Positions 42,654 to 52,200 of a stretch of DNA of 64,000 nucleotides are shown here, piece after piece. How positions within the stretch are numbered: the stretch's first letter is position 1; each line of letters opens with the position of its first letter. The DNA is taken from the NCBI GenBank assembly GCA_964567665.1, contig CAZMNN010000001.1:51036-115035 (forward strand), read 5' to 3'. Position numbers and translations under genes: made by a program. This DNA comes from UBA1731 sp964567665 (GTDB lineage: Bacteria; Verrucomicrobiota; Kiritimatiellia; RFP12; UBA1067). A model generated the notes under the pieces. That model made no database searches and was not told the DNA's origin. It saw nothing but the letters and a program-made list of their open reading frames with translations.

Positions 42654-43529
42654 CTATGCCTGAATGCACAGAAGCACGACTCCGAGAAGTATCATCGAGA
42701 GCGCAAGCCCCTTGCGCTTCAGGTTGCGCTCATGGAACACCATCGCCCCAAGCACGAACGTGATGACCACAGAAAAGCGACGGAGAAGCGAACCGACGGA
42801 AATCGATACGTCAGGTATGGCAAGTCCATGGAAATACAGCCAGTCCGCCGCCGCCAGCAGAATGCCCGTCGCGGGAATCGTCCATCGCCACTCGAACCGG
42901 TCGTGCCTCATTCGCGCCATGCGCTGGACGCAGAGCATCGAAGCGTAAACTGCAACGAGTCCGATCTGAAACCAGAACTGCACCTTCTCCACCGGGATTG
43001 AACATCTCTGCAGGATGAACTTGTCCCAAAGGCTCGACAACGCACTCATGCACATTCCGCCGACAGCAAACCACACGGCGCGGGAGCGAAGGAAGTCTAT
43101 GCCCTCATGCCGCCCGGCCCAGCTGAACGTCCAGTAGCCGATGAAGACGAGGAGCATTCCCATCCCCTGCACAGGCGAAGGACATTCACCATATAGGAAG
43201 AACGCCGCAATGAACACCATGGCAGGGGCGGAGGCGCGTATCGGCGTCGCAATTGTGATCGGCAGGGTGCGAAGCGCACAGTATGTCAGAACCCATGACG
43301 TCGAAACTATCAGGCACTTGATCGCTATGAGCAGAAATTCTCGCGGCGAGACGTTCAGCGCGTCGCCGATTCCGCCGGCGGCGCCAAGGGCGGCCACATA
43401 TGCAATCGCGCCGGCGATCGTAGCGAAAAGCAGCACAGGCAGCACGGCGTTTTCCCTTACGCTCGCCTTCTTCGTCAGGTCATAGAAGGCGAGAAACACC
43501 GAACTCGCAAGAATCCACCAGATCCACAT
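42654..43529 (-). CDS. EamA/DMT-family membrane transporter
   Basis: The 291-residue protein consists of about ten hydrophobic helices in two EamA-like halves. The first half contains LFATIAGAIAYV, CALRTLPITIATPIRASAPA and FFLYGECPSPVQGMGM. The second contains WTIPATGILLAAADWLYFHG and RRFSVVITFVLGAMVFHERN, with the repeat-end glutamate. Such proteins export or exchange metabolites, and the substrate cannot be read from the sequence. Being placed after the heparinase-like gene it could handle sugar products, but ispG follows it closely and the arrangement may be coincidental. Confidence 0.8.
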   Translation of the reverse strand: MWIWWILASSVFLAFYDLTKKASVRENAVLPVLLFATIAGAIAYVAALGAAGGIGDALNVSPREFLLIAIKCLIVSTSWVLTYCALRTLPITIATPIRASAPAMVFIAAFFLYGECPSPVQGMGMLLVFIGYWTFSWAGRHEGIDFLRSRAVWFAVGGMCMSALSSLWDKFILQRCSIPVEKVQFWFQIGLVAVYASMLCVQRMARMRHDRFEWRWTIPATGILLAAADWLYFHGLAIPDVSISVGSLLRRFSVVITFVLGAMVFHERNLKRKGLALSMILLGVVLLCIQA

Positions 43530-43595
43530 ACCGATAAAACCGAAGCGCCGCCGCCACTGCCCGTCAACAACGAACCCAATCTTGCCATGCCCGCA

Positions 43596-45566
43596 TCAGC
43601 GATGCGCACTGTGACCGCGAGCCTTCTCCCTCTTTACGGACATTCCGCCCTTTCGCAGCAGCTTGACCGTATACGTCTCGGACGTGGATTTCACCGTGAC
43701 GGTGTTCTCGATTCCCGGTCTGTACGATATCTTCCACGGAGACGGTACACCCGCCCGCTTCACCACAAGAACGGTCACGATCGTAGCTTTCACGCCTGAT
43801 GGCGTCTCTGCGGAGAGATGCCACTGCGTACAATCCTTGAAACGCGCATCGAGCGACGGCGGATCGAAGGCGTCCGTCTGCGAAAACGTAAGCCTGTCGG
43901 GAGAAAGGAAATGGACTTCCATCGATGCCCTTGGCCGGACAATCTCGACGCAATTGCGTTTTTCGTCGATGCGCATCTTGTCCGTAGCGTGAAGCCAGTA
44001 TTTGAACGTATGCGGTGTCTTGGCGGCAAGCGTATCGCGTATCACGAACACGTCGCGTCCGAGGCGCACAACATCGCGCAGCGCCTTAGTCAGCTTTCCG
44101 CCGTACGCCGCAGTGGCGTCCCCCGTGAAGGAGATCACATCGCCGTCGTCACGGTAGTCCAATATACTGGACGCCGCCTTCTTCCCGCGTATCTGGCTCG
44201 GAACGTCATCATACGTGATGCCGCACTTTGCGCGGGTCGATCTTGTCCATTTGTCGTGATGAAGCGAACTGAAGCAGTCGTAGAATCCGGACGGAATCGC
44301 AAGCGGCTCACCCCACGCGGCGATCGCAAAGCAGTTCTGGTCGTTGTGTCCGTGCGAGACGCTGCCGTACGGCGATGCGCGAAAATAGAATGCGACATCC
44401 TCCATCGCATCAGTCACGTCCGAGTGCGAGCACACAAGTCCGACAGAGGGGAAATAGCGTGAGCCGGGCAGGTTTTCCGGGCGGTCATACTGCGGTTCGC
44501 GATCTTTGAGGAAGAACGCCCACAGTTCGCGGGCATCGCAATTCGGAGACTTGTCCGCAAACCAGTTCAGAGCCGGGTCGTCCTGCGCATCGGCGAGGAG
44601 GCGGATGATGTTCGGATACCACGGATCGGCCTGTTGGCCGTCACCGAACGGAGATATCGGAGAGCCGGGCGGGCACTGGTAGATGAGATACCACGGGGTG
44701 TTCTTGAAGAACGGCTTTGTCGACATGATGTCCTCACCGCCCGACAGACGGTAGGCGAGCAGGGATTCGAGGTTGAACTCCATGTACCATCTCCAGTAGT
44801 GAGGACCTTCGTTCCAGCCGCCGTCGTCACCTCCCCATGCGGGATAGATATTGCGGAAGACGTCCAGCACATAGTTCCGCCACGGCTCCATTTCGGGATG
44901 TTCCTTCTCAAGCGCGATGCAGGCCTCAAGGAGAAAACCTATCTGACGTCCAAGATGCGATATGTACGGATTGAGATGGAACTTGCTCTTCTGCAGAAGA
45001 CTGTACACGTCTCCGGCGCGGATGACCAGGCATCTCTCAATCTTCGCACGCTCCTCATCGGTGTAGAGCGGACGCGTCCAGTCGTATGCACGGCATCCTC
45101 GCCGCAGTATGCTCATGGCCGCTTCGTCGTTGTGGAACGTCCATGTAGAGCCTTTCGGATCGAAACCGGTGAAATGCAGCAGCCTACGCTTCGCCTCCGC
45201 GCCAAGTTCCGCGTCGCCGGTGAGCAGGTACGCCAATGCGCACTCCGCCATCTGACCGCACGGGGGACGGATGGCTCTGAATATCTTCTGGTACGCAAGC
45301 CCGTATGCCGGCCCTTTCAGCCCGTCAAGCCTTTCCGGCTCCGGCATCAACTCCTGACCGACATAGCGTCGGCTCAGTCGCACGATTGCGTTGGCTTTGT
45401 GCTCAAGGTCTCCGCCCTCGGCGCAACGTCTGCGGAAGGATTCGATTGTGTCCTCGGTGAAGAAGAGACGCGGCGACATTGCGTCGGCCACGCACCTCAA
45501 GCCAAAGACGACGGTTGCCAGCAGGACGAACACGCCCATCCATGCCCGCTTTGACGGCTCTGTCAT
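43596..45566 (-). CDS. Secreted heparinase II/III-like polysaccharide lyase family protein
   Basis: The 656-residue protein has a hydrophobic N-terminal segment (MGVFVLLATVVFGLRCVADA) for export. An (alpha/alpha) toroid follows with GSTWTFHNDEAAMSILRR, SKFHLNPYISHLGRQIGFL and WGGDDGGWNEGPHYWRWYME. The C-terminal beta-sandwich contains SVSHGHNDQNCFAIAAWGEP and IPSGFYDCFSSLHHDKWT, the heparinase II/III hallmark with its catalytic His and Tyr region. Members cleave uronic-acid glycans by beta-elimination, and which glycan is unknown. It overlaps the UDP-sugar dehydrogenase gene as ATGA. Confidence 0.8.
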   Translation of the reverse strand: MTEPSKRAWMGVFVLLATVVFGLRCVADAMSPRLFFTEDTIESFRRRCAEGGDLEHKANAIVRLSRRYVGQELMPEPERLDGLKGPAYGLAYQKIFRAIRPPCGQMAECALAYLLTGDAELGAEAKRRLLHFTGFDPKGSTWTFHNDEAAMSILRRGCRAYDWTRPLYTDEERAKIERCLVIRAGDVYSLLQKSKFHLNPYISHLGRQIGFLLEACIALEKEHPEMEPWRNYVLDVFRNIYPAWGGDDGGWNEGPHYWRWYMEFNLESLLAYRLSGGEDIMSTKPFFKNTPWYLIYQCPPGSPISPFGDGQQADPWYPNIIRLLADAQDDPALNWFADKSPNCDARELWAFFLKDREPQYDRPENLPGSRYFPSVGLVCSHSDVTDAMEDVAFYFRASPYGSVSHGHNDQNCFAIAAWGEPLAIPSGFYDCFSSLHHDKWTRSTRAKCGITYDDVPSQIRGKKAASSILDYRDDGDVISFTGDATAAYGGKLTKALRDVVRLGRDVFVIRDTLAAKTPHTFKYWLHATDKMRIDEKRNCVEIVRPRASMEVHFLSPDRLTFSQTDAFDPPSLDARFKDCTQWHLSAETPSGVKATIVTVLVVKRAGVPSPWKISYRPGIENTVTVKSTSETYTVKLLRKGGMSVKREKARGHSAHR

Positions 45567-46333
45567 ATATGCTCCTCTACGCCACGGAAGTGGACGTTAA
45601 GCTCGTGAAGTGGCGCAAGGAGCTTTCCGAGAGGCTGTCCGGCTGTGAGCTTCGCAAATGCGTTCACGTCCTTCGGGAAGCACTTCCCGCCGTAGCCGCA
45701 CTTTCCGTCAGGCCCCGGAACGTGCGTATGCGTATCGTTGATGTAGCCTGAAAGCAGGCATCCATTGTGCACACGCGCCCAATCTGCACCCATCTTTTCG
45801 CAGTATTCCCGCACCGCGTTGAAGTACGTCACCTTGTACGCACCGAACACGTTATGGGCGTACTTGGTGATCTCCGCCTCAAGGGGCGTCATCGTGGTGA
45901 AGTTCTTTCCCTTGAAGATGCGCGTCAGAAGCTCCACCGCGCCGGTGAACACCATCGTCTGACGGCGGAAATCCTCGATGTGCGTCCTCTCCGTAAGGAA
46001 CTCCGGCATATAGCAGACCTGATGCCCGGTTTCCCTGGAAAGCATGTCGCTCGTGCCCGGCAGCACAGTCGTGCGAACAAACACCGGAACATCCGGCAGA
46101 CCGCAGATGATCTTCTTCATCAGCGTGAGATCCTGTGTGCCGTCATCCTCCGTTGGCACATGTATCTGCAGGAACGCGATGTCGATTTCGGAGAGGTCGT
46201 CGTTCATGCCTTTCGGAGGATCGCTCACGTACACCTTCACGGCGGGATTGTTTTCGTCCAACCACGCCTTAAGCGCGCCGCCGACGAATCCGCATCCGAT
46301 GATTCCGACCTTGATATCCGAACCGTCGCTCAT
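45563..46333 (-). CDS. Short UDP-glucose/GDP-mannose dehydrogenase family protein lacking the C-terminal domain
   Basis: The 256-residue protein has an NAD-binding Rossmann start (KVGIIGCGFVGGALKAW) and FVRTTVLPGTSDML. It also has YMPEFLTERTHIEDF, EAEITKYAHNVFGAYKVTYFN and the catalytic cysteine block GKCGYGGKCFPKDVNAF close to its end. Full-length family members (about 400-450 aa) go on to a UDP-binding C-terminal domain, which is absent here without any visible frameshift. It may be a distinct short enzyme acting on another nucleotide-sugar or free sugar. It is coupled by ATGA overlaps on both sides, to the Nif3-like and heparinase-like genes. Confidence 0.8.
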   Translation of the reverse strand: MSDGSDIKVGIIGCGFVGGALKAWLDENNPAVKVYVSDPPKGMNDDLSEIDIAFLQIHVPTEDDGTQDLTLMKKIICGLPDVPVFVRTTVLPGTSDMLSRETGHQVCYMPEFLTERTHIEDFRRQTMVFTGAVELLTRIFKGKNFTTMTPLEAEITKYAHNVFGAYKVTYFNAVREYCEKMGADWARVHNGCLLSGYINDTHTHVPGPDGKCGYGGKCFPKDVNAFAKLTAGQPLGKLLAPLHELNVHFRGVEEHI

Positions 46334-47052
46334 TTCCCCATATCCTTTCCATTCTGTTCCAAAGACGCATTGCGCACGGTGTCGCACGATGTCGTGCGCG
46401 GCAGGAACTCCGTCATTACGCCCAGCTCATTCTGCATGGCCGCCGCAAGCGCCTTCACGCCGAACGTCTCGGTCTCGTAATGTCCCGCACAGACCATCTT
46501 CATGCCGCAGTTCTCGGCGGCGATCACGTCGCCCCAAGAAGCCTCGCCCGTGACGAACAGCCCGCAGCCGAGGTTCTTCGCCGTTTCGGCGAATTCGCCA
46601 GCGCCGCCGCTGCACACTCCGACCTTTACGCCCTGCGGATTGCGGCCTGTCACCCCGATGGTGTTGCCATGATAGACAAAAGCGGGCTTCAGCCCCTTCA
46701 GACCAAGAAAGCGGGCAAGCTCATGGTTGTTGCCGTACTTTCTGTTCGCGTCAAGCGGCAGATGGTACGCGGCGATGGATACGCCGCCCTCGATCGCCGC
46801 CTTCACCACCCCGTACGTGCCGCCGGTTATCCGGCGGATTCCGCCGCCCCACGAAATGCCGTGATGCACCACGAGCAGCTGCGCACCGGACGCCACTGCG
46901 GATTTTACGGACGCAATCGAGGCATCGACGGCGAAAGCGACCTTCTCAACATCATCCGGCCCTTCCACCTGAAGTCCGTTGTTCGACACATCGTCGAACT
47001 TGTTCACCTCAAGCGTCCTGTCTATCCAATCCAATATCCGTTTCAGCTTCAT
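46330..47052 (-). CDS. Nif3-like dinuclear metal-centre protein
   Basis: The 240-residue product carries NNGLQVEGPDDVEKVAFAVD, LLVVHHGISWGG with the metal-binding His pair, IAAYHLPLDAN, GLFVTGEASWGD, and MVCAGHYETETFGVKALA near the end. These are the conserved blocks of the Nif3/YbgI (GTP cyclohydrolase I type 2 homologue) family. It is the short form without the central insert. The biochemical role of the family is unsettled. The frame back to 47160 is longer, but the family start is MKLKRILDWID at 47052. The promoter at 47062 leaves only a few untranslated bases. Confidence 0.88.
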   Translation of the reverse strand: MKLKRILDWIDRTLEVNKFDDVSNNGLQVEGPDDVEKVAFAVDASIASVKSAVASGAQLLVVHHGISWGGGIRRITGGTYGVVKAAIEGGVSIAAYHLPLDANRKYGNNHELARFLGLKGLKPAFVYHGNTIGVTGRNPQGVKVGVCSGGAGEFAETAKNLGCGLFVTGEASWGDVIAAENCGMKMVCAGHYETETFGVKALAAAMQNELGVMTEFLPRTTSCDTVRNASLEQNGKDMGK

Positions 47053-47061
47053 TGACGGAGC

Positions 47062-47070
47062 ATTATAGCA
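47062..47070 (-). promoter_or_regulatory. Extended -10 promoter of the Nif3-like operon, probably leaderless
   Basis: The minus strand reads TGCTATAAT, nine bases before ATG 47052. The transcript would carry about three untranslated bases. Confidence 0.6.
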
Positions 47071-47107
47071 TATGGGGCGAACCGTGAGAGACGCAAACGG
47101 CGGCGCG

Positions 47108-47569
47108 TCAGTACTCGCCTCGCTCCATGTCGCGACGCTGCGCCTTCTTCTTGAGGGCATCGCGCTTGTCGTGGAGTGCCTTGCCTCGGCATATGCCGAG
47201 ATCGAGCTTGATGCGTCCGCGCTTGACGTACAGCTTCAGCGGGATCAGGGTCAGCCCCTTCGCCTCCGTCTTCATCCGGAGGGATTCGACCTCCTTCCTG
47301 TGCACGAGCAGCTTGCGGTTTCGTCTCGGATCGTGGTTGAAGCGGTTTCCGAACTCATACACCGGAATGTGCATCGCGCAGACGAAAAGCTCTCCGCCAA
47401 GCACGGCTCCGTACGCACCGGAAAGGGACGCTTCGCCATGCCGGACAACCTTGACCTCCGTGCCAGTCAACTGAATACCGCACTCGATTCGATCGAGTAC
47501 GGTATAGTCGTGCCAGGCCTTTCGGTTTACGGCCAGATCGCCCGGCGGATTGTGACTTTTCTCGCCCAC
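47108..47569 (-). CDS. smpB: SsrA-binding protein
   Basis: SmpB binds tmRNA and brings it to stalled ribosomes for trans-translation. The 153-residue protein has AVNRKAWHDYTVLDRIECGI, LTGTEVKVVRHGEASLSGAY, HIPVYEFGNRFNHDPRRNRK and KLYVKRGRIKLDLGICRGKA. A basic C-terminal tail with HDKRDALKKKAQRRDM follows. All are diagnostic. It follows rpoZ by three bases. The ssrA RNA itself is not seen in the window. Confidence 0.95.
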   Translation of the reverse strand: MGEKSHNPPGDLAVNRKAWHDYTVLDRIECGIQLTGTEVKVVRHGEASLSGAYGAVLGGELFVCAMHIPVYEFGNRFNHDPRRNRKLLVHRKEVESLRMKTEAKGLTLIPLKLYVKRGRIKLDLGICRGKALHDKRDALKKKAQRRDMERGEY

Positions 47570-47572
47570 GCC

Positions 47573-47854
47573 TTATTCGTCGTCACCGAATATCGACCGC
47601 ATGGAAGAGTGCTTCGCCCACCGCGTCTTCGCGTCTTCGGCGCGCGCTATCGCATCGAAGTCGATTTCGGAAATGAGCTTCCCGTCAGCGACTTCGCGAA
47701 GCGCGGTATCCACCTTGTCCTCATCGGACGAAAGCGGACGCACCAGCGGCTTCTCGCCGTTGATGAGCTGCTTGACTCGCTTTGAGACGAGATTTACGAG
47801 AACCGGCACCGACGGGACGCGCTCGTGCGCCGCTTTCAAGAGTTCAACGTTCAT
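47573..47854 (-). CDS. rpoZ: RNA polymerase omega subunit
   Basis: The 93-residue protein contains VPVLVNLVSKRVKQLINGEK followed by VDTALREVADGKL, the core omega motif that clamps the beta-prime C-terminus. The family start is usually followed by RYxLVxxxxxRARQL. Here the arrangement LVNLVSKRVKQL is divergent but recognisable, and its size fits. It lies directly before smpB, with GGAG before ATG and a sigma-70-type promoter at 47888-47916. Confidence 0.88.
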   Translation of the reverse strand: MNVELLKAAHERVPSVPVLVNLVSKRVKQLINGEKPLVRPLSSDEDKVDTALREVADGKLISEIDFDAIARAEDAKTRWAKHSSMRSIFGDDE

Positions 47855-47887
47855 TCAAATTACTCCACTTCCAAAAATGAAGCGTGA

Positions 47888-47916
47888 ATGATATCAGATA
47901 CGACGCTCTCCGTCAA
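47888..47916 (-). promoter_or_regulatory. Sigma-70-type promoter of rpoZ-smpB
   Basis: The minus strand has TTGACG (47911-47916), a 17-base spacer and TATCAT (47888-47893). It lies across the 3' end of nagA, about 34 bases before the rpoZ ATG. Confidence 0.65.
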
Positions 47917-49042
47917 GAAACACGGCCTTGACCTTGAAAGATTTTGCATCAAGCACCGCGAGATCGGCCGTAAAGCCCTTCTCCACCTTGCCGAGCGTGT
48001 CTCCAAGCCCCTGCTCGATCGCCTGGTTCCACGAAGTCACGCGGATGAGATCCTTGAGCGGAAGGCCGGTCACATCGCGGAGGTTCTTGAGTCCCTGGTT
48101 CATCCAAAGCGTAGACCCGGCGAGATTGCCGCCCTCCACAAGACGCGCCTCGCCGCCCTTGAGCTGCACCTTCAGTCCGCCCATCTCGAACTCGTAGCCG
48201 TCCTTGCAGTGCGAACAGCGCAGCGAATCCGTAATCATCTGTATGTGGGCAAGGCTGCGGCGCGTGAAGATGAGCCTGAGCATGTCGTCGCAGAGGTGAA
48301 TCCTGTCGCAGATGACCTCCGTGTCAAGATCCTCGATCAGGAATCCTGCGCCCACCATTCCGATTTCGCGGTGATGGAGTTTCGTCATCTGGTTGCAGAA
48401 ATGCGTCATGTGGCGCAGACCCTTCCTGTAGGCCGGCATGAACTCGGCCATCGTCGCGCCGGTGTGTCCGCAGCTCGGCACTATGCCGCGCTTGATGCAG
48501 GCCGCCGCAAACGCCGCACCGCCCTCCTGCTCGGGAGCGAAGGATATCTGCTTCACCGGGGAGATCCTGTCGATTGACATGACCTCCTTCATGTCCGGCT
48601 TGCGCACGAACTTCGGATTCTGTGCGCCGCAGCACTTCACGTTGATGAACGGCCCTTCGAGGTGTATGCCTATGACCTTCGAGAACGTCTGGTTCTTGCG
48701 GTATGCGGCAACGGCCTTCGCCGCCTCAATGAGGTTGTCGTGTCCAACGGTGAGCGTCGTGGGCAGAAACGACGTGCATCCCTCCGCAAGTTTCGCCTCG
48801 GCGATCTTTTCGATCGCCTCCGGAGTGGCGTCGCACACGTCGTATCCGCAGGCGCCGTGCAGATGCACGTCGATGAAGCCCGGCACAACGTAAGCGCCCT
48901 TTGCGTCAAACACCCAATCGCACTTGGCTGGTTTCGCCACGCGGGACACCTTGGATATCCTGCCGTCGACGATCTCGATGGCGGCGTCCGGCATATCCAC
49001 GCCGGGGCTGATGACATGGGCGTTCACGATGACTGCTTTCAT
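47894..49042 (-). CDS. nagA: N-acetylglucosamine-6-phosphate deacetylase
   Basis: NagA removes acetyl from GlcNAc-6-phosphate, feeding amino-sugar catabolism and cell-wall recycling. The 382-residue amidohydrolase shows VVPGFIDVHLHGACGYD (metal His pair), GCTSFLPTTLT, IGIHLEGPFIN (metal Glu), SCGHTGATMAEF, THFCNQMTKLHHRE and MITDSLR with the catalytic Asp. An ending ADLAVLDAKSFKVKAVF closes the beta-sandwich. The usual NAM in the ITDAM and HxxNAM motifs is changed to DSLR and FCNQM, so a related sugar is possible. AAGGAG precedes the ATG. No nagB is in the window. Confidence 0.88.
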   Translation of the reverse strand: MKAVIVNAHVISPGVDMPDAAIEIVDGRISKVSRVAKPAKCDWVFDAKGAYVVPGFIDVHLHGACGYDVCDATPEAIEKIAEAKLAEGCTSFLPTTLTVGHDNLIEAAKAVAAYRKNQTFSKVIGIHLEGPFINVKCCGAQNPKFVRKPDMKEVMSIDRISPVKQISFAPEQEGGAAFAAACIKRGIVPSCGHTGATMAEFMPAYRKGLRHMTHFCNQMTKLHHREIGMVGAGFLIEDLDTEVICDRIHLCDDMLRLIFTRRSLAHIQMITDSLRCSHCKDGYEFEMGGLKVQLKGGEARLVEGGNLAGSTLWMNQGLKNLRDVTGLPLKDLIRVTSWNQAIEQGLGDTLGKVEKGFTADLAVLDAKSFKVKAVFLDGERRI

Positions 49043-49094
49043 TCTGCGTTCTCCTTGTTTGCGTTGTGCGTTCTAAGATTCCTTCATCGGGCCT

Positions 49095-49110
49095 CCGTCC
49101 GACCGGACGG
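49095..49110. promoter_or_regulatory. Near-perfect 16-bp palindrome in the nagA 5' leader
   Basis: Seven-base arms CCGTCCG and CGGACGG are separated by AC. The site lies about 20-35 bases downstream of the predicted nagA transcription start, where a repressor or an mRNA hairpin could act. The regulator is unknown. Confidence 0.4.
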
Positions 49111-49129
49111 CATCGCCCCAATGCCCGCA

Positions 49130-49138
49130 ATTATAGCA
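49130..49138 (-). promoter_or_regulatory. Extended -10 promoter of nagA
   Basis: The minus strand reads TGCTATAAT, giving a leader of about 80 bases that contains the palindrome at 49095-49110. Confidence 0.65.
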
Positions 49139-49265
49139 TAAACACCTTTTGGCGGTGACAGTGCAAACGTCAACTGCCCGACCGTCATCCGAACAGTGCG
49201 TTTCTGCATGGTGACGAATGTCGTGGACGAAACGAACTGCACCAGATGACAGGCGTAAGTCCAGC

Positions 49266-52200
49266 CTATTCGACTGCGGACGACAGCGCCTTGAGGAATC
49301 CGTCTCCGTGGCGGCGGTCGGGCATGAGATAGCTGCCCTCCGTGTACTCGTTCCATGCGTTGACGAGTATCGCGCCGGGGCGTTTCGGATCACGCATCGC
49401 CTGATCGACCGCCGCCTTGACCATTCCGCCAAACACGCTCGGCTTCATCCCGCTCACGACGCCGAGATACGGGTACGAAAGCGTCTTGAACGGGAACGGC
49501 TCATCCTGGCGGCAGCGCGGCGTGCAGTCCCACCCGCGGCAGACAACCGGAATGTACGGAACGAAGTCGCGGTCGGCGGCGAACTGCGCATTGAACGGGA
49601 TGTGCGCCTTTGCGTATTGCTCGTGCGTGAACACCTGGCGCGTCTCGCCGTTCGTCGCGGTCACGTCCGTATCGTCGAAATCGTACGGCGTCACGTTGTA
49701 CGCAGAGGCGGACTTGAATCCGGCCGCCGTCACACCGGGGATGTCGTTCCTATGATGAACCATTGCCGAGAAGTGGATCGGCGGCAGACCCGCCCGACGC
49801 GCCATGGCCTGAGCATCGGCAAAGACCGCCTTCAGCGCCGCAGAGCCGCCCACGCCCTCCATCAGCGGCTTTACGCTGTAGATCGAGAAGAACAGCTCTC
49901 CGTCCTTGCGGTAGTATTCCGGCTTGCAGAAGTACTGCCTGATGCAGTAGCCGATTGCCTCGAGAAACTCCTCACGCGTATACTTGAGCCGCCAGAAGAA
50001 CCTGTCTCCGCTGCGTCCGGGCGGTGCGCGAAAGACGTCCGAACGGTTGTGGTTCGCCCACATGATCGCGAACTTGACCTTGCTGCGGTTTGCCGCCTTC
50101 AGGTATCCGCGCTCCAGCGCCTCATGCTGGATCGGCTTCCCGTCCGCCCAGTACCAGTCATACACGAATGCGTCGATCCCCGCTGCGGCGGCATAGTCGA
50201 TCTCCTTTGCCACGTCCTCCGGGTTTGCGTCGTCCGGGTTCCCGTCGATCAGCTCGACCGGCTGCTCGTGTCCGTCGAACATCGGCTTGGCCGTGTTGAC
50301 GAAGTTCCACTCCGTGCGGCCTTTGCCGAATATCCTGTCGCCCTCCGGGTACGTGTGCCATTCAGGGTAGTAGATGCACAGCACGTCAGGCTTGCCGGGC
50401 GTAGGCTTGGCGGTCTCCGTGACAAGCACCTGGCGGAAGTCGTGGCGTCCCACGGAGATTTCGCTGGAGGCGAGCGGCTCGCCGGTTTCGGCGTCCGCAA
50501 GCGAAACTGCGCCGAACCCAAGCCCCTTCACGTCGAACGTGAACGTCTCCGCATCGCCCAGGTTGCCGAAAAGGAGCAACGCCGCCCCGTCCTTCTTCGC
50601 CACCGTCAGCCTGATGTTCCGTCCGGTGTGCGCGACCGGCTGCACCTTGTACTCGTTCCAGTACTGGAACTGCTCCACGTGCGGCTTGCCCCAGCCGAAG
50701 TCGAACACGCGGTTCCACGCCCGCTCGAAACGCTCGTTGCCGCCGACAATGCCCTGGTCGTTGAGCGCAAAAAGCCCGTACGCGCACATGAACGACATGA
50801 GCGAAACGAGTTCGCGGTTTTTGCGGGCGTCGTCGCCGACGTTGGTCGACACGATGAACCGCGTGCCCTTACCGGTCTGCCCGCCGGTGATCTCAGTAAG
50901 CGTATAGCTTTCCGGAAAGCGGTCCTGGAAATCGCCGCCCTGCGAACTGCGCTCGGTCGAAAGCCCAAGCATTGTCCAGCTCATCGTCGGAACGATGTGG
51001 CCGTTTGTGTCGTGGTCTTCCACGACGGGCCGCCCGTTGTACATCCTGCCCATCTTGCAACACAGCACCGCCGAGCGCTTCATGATGTTGCGCCACTGGA
51101 GGATGTTCCCCATCTGCATCTGTATGGTTCCGTCCGGCTTGACGTACACGTTCTCGTTTCCGAGATTCCATGATGCCGCGATCCGGTAGCAGTCGTAGTA
51201 GAGGCCGCCGGCCCCGTTCAAGAGCGCATTCCTGCCGTCCCACATGAGCTTGTCGATGCGCGTCTTGCACAGCTGCGCCATGTATTCGTTGAAGTAGTCG
51301 TCGTGCGACCACTCCTCCGGGAACCACTCCGCCTTGTACATCTCCCACTCCGGCCAGAAGCTCGTGACAAGCATCGGATCGAGATAGCGCAGCCTGAGGT
51401 CCACGCCCATGCCGCGCGCGCAGTTGTATTTGCCGAACCAGTAATCAGTCCCCGACGTGGACTTCTCCGCCTCGAACCACGCCTTGTGGCGGGCAATGTA
51501 CTCCTTGAGGCGGCGACGGTACTCCGTGCAGTCCCATTTGCCGTACGGCTTGTTGATGCGCGTCTTCTGCGAGTACACCCAGTCGTAGAAGCTGCGGTCG
51601 TTGCCGGGATAGACGTTGTCCGGCGAATGTATCGGATCGAGGGAGAGGCTGTACTCAAGCTCGTAGCGCAGCGCATTCGACGGACAGGCGTAGTTGTACG
51701 TGAGCGACGCGAATTCGCCGTGCGCAGGGTCCTTCGGCCGCGTCGGCGTCGGCTGCCATCCCATCTCGTACGTCTTCCTCCCCTGCCACACGACGGGCTT
51801 GTTGACGAGGTCGAGTTCGTACGTGGCGGACAACCCCTTCCTGACGACCCGCTGCGGCGCAACGGACTTCTCAAGCGAAAGGTCGCGTACGCCGTCCATT
51901 ATCCACGCAAGCCCCTTGAACGCCCCGCCGAACCAGAAGTACGGCTGGATGGACGCCGGGAAATGCTCGTTCCACCACTTTGCGTTGCCGACGTTCATGC
52001 AGGAGTTCCAGACCTCGCCCTCTCCCTCGGCAAGTGTGCAGTCCGGCGCAGGCCCTGACCGCCTGTCTTCGCGGCGCTGCACCTCGAAGTATTTGGCAAA
52101 GGCGTTCTTCAGCGGCGCAGATATTCTCAACGACTTGACCTCGACCGGATTCTTCGCGTCGAACGCAAGCGTGATCCAGCAGAACCCGTCGTAGTCGTAG

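Noticed and set aside
49084..49130. Nine-codon uORF in the nagA leader
   Set aside because: There is no ribosome site and no codon bias or attenuator-like feature beyond the palindrome.
49218..51173. 651-codon open frame on the plus strand
   Set aside because: It is antisense to the 1505-aa fusion gene. Its composition is Arg/Val/His-rich with no motif and no ribosome site.
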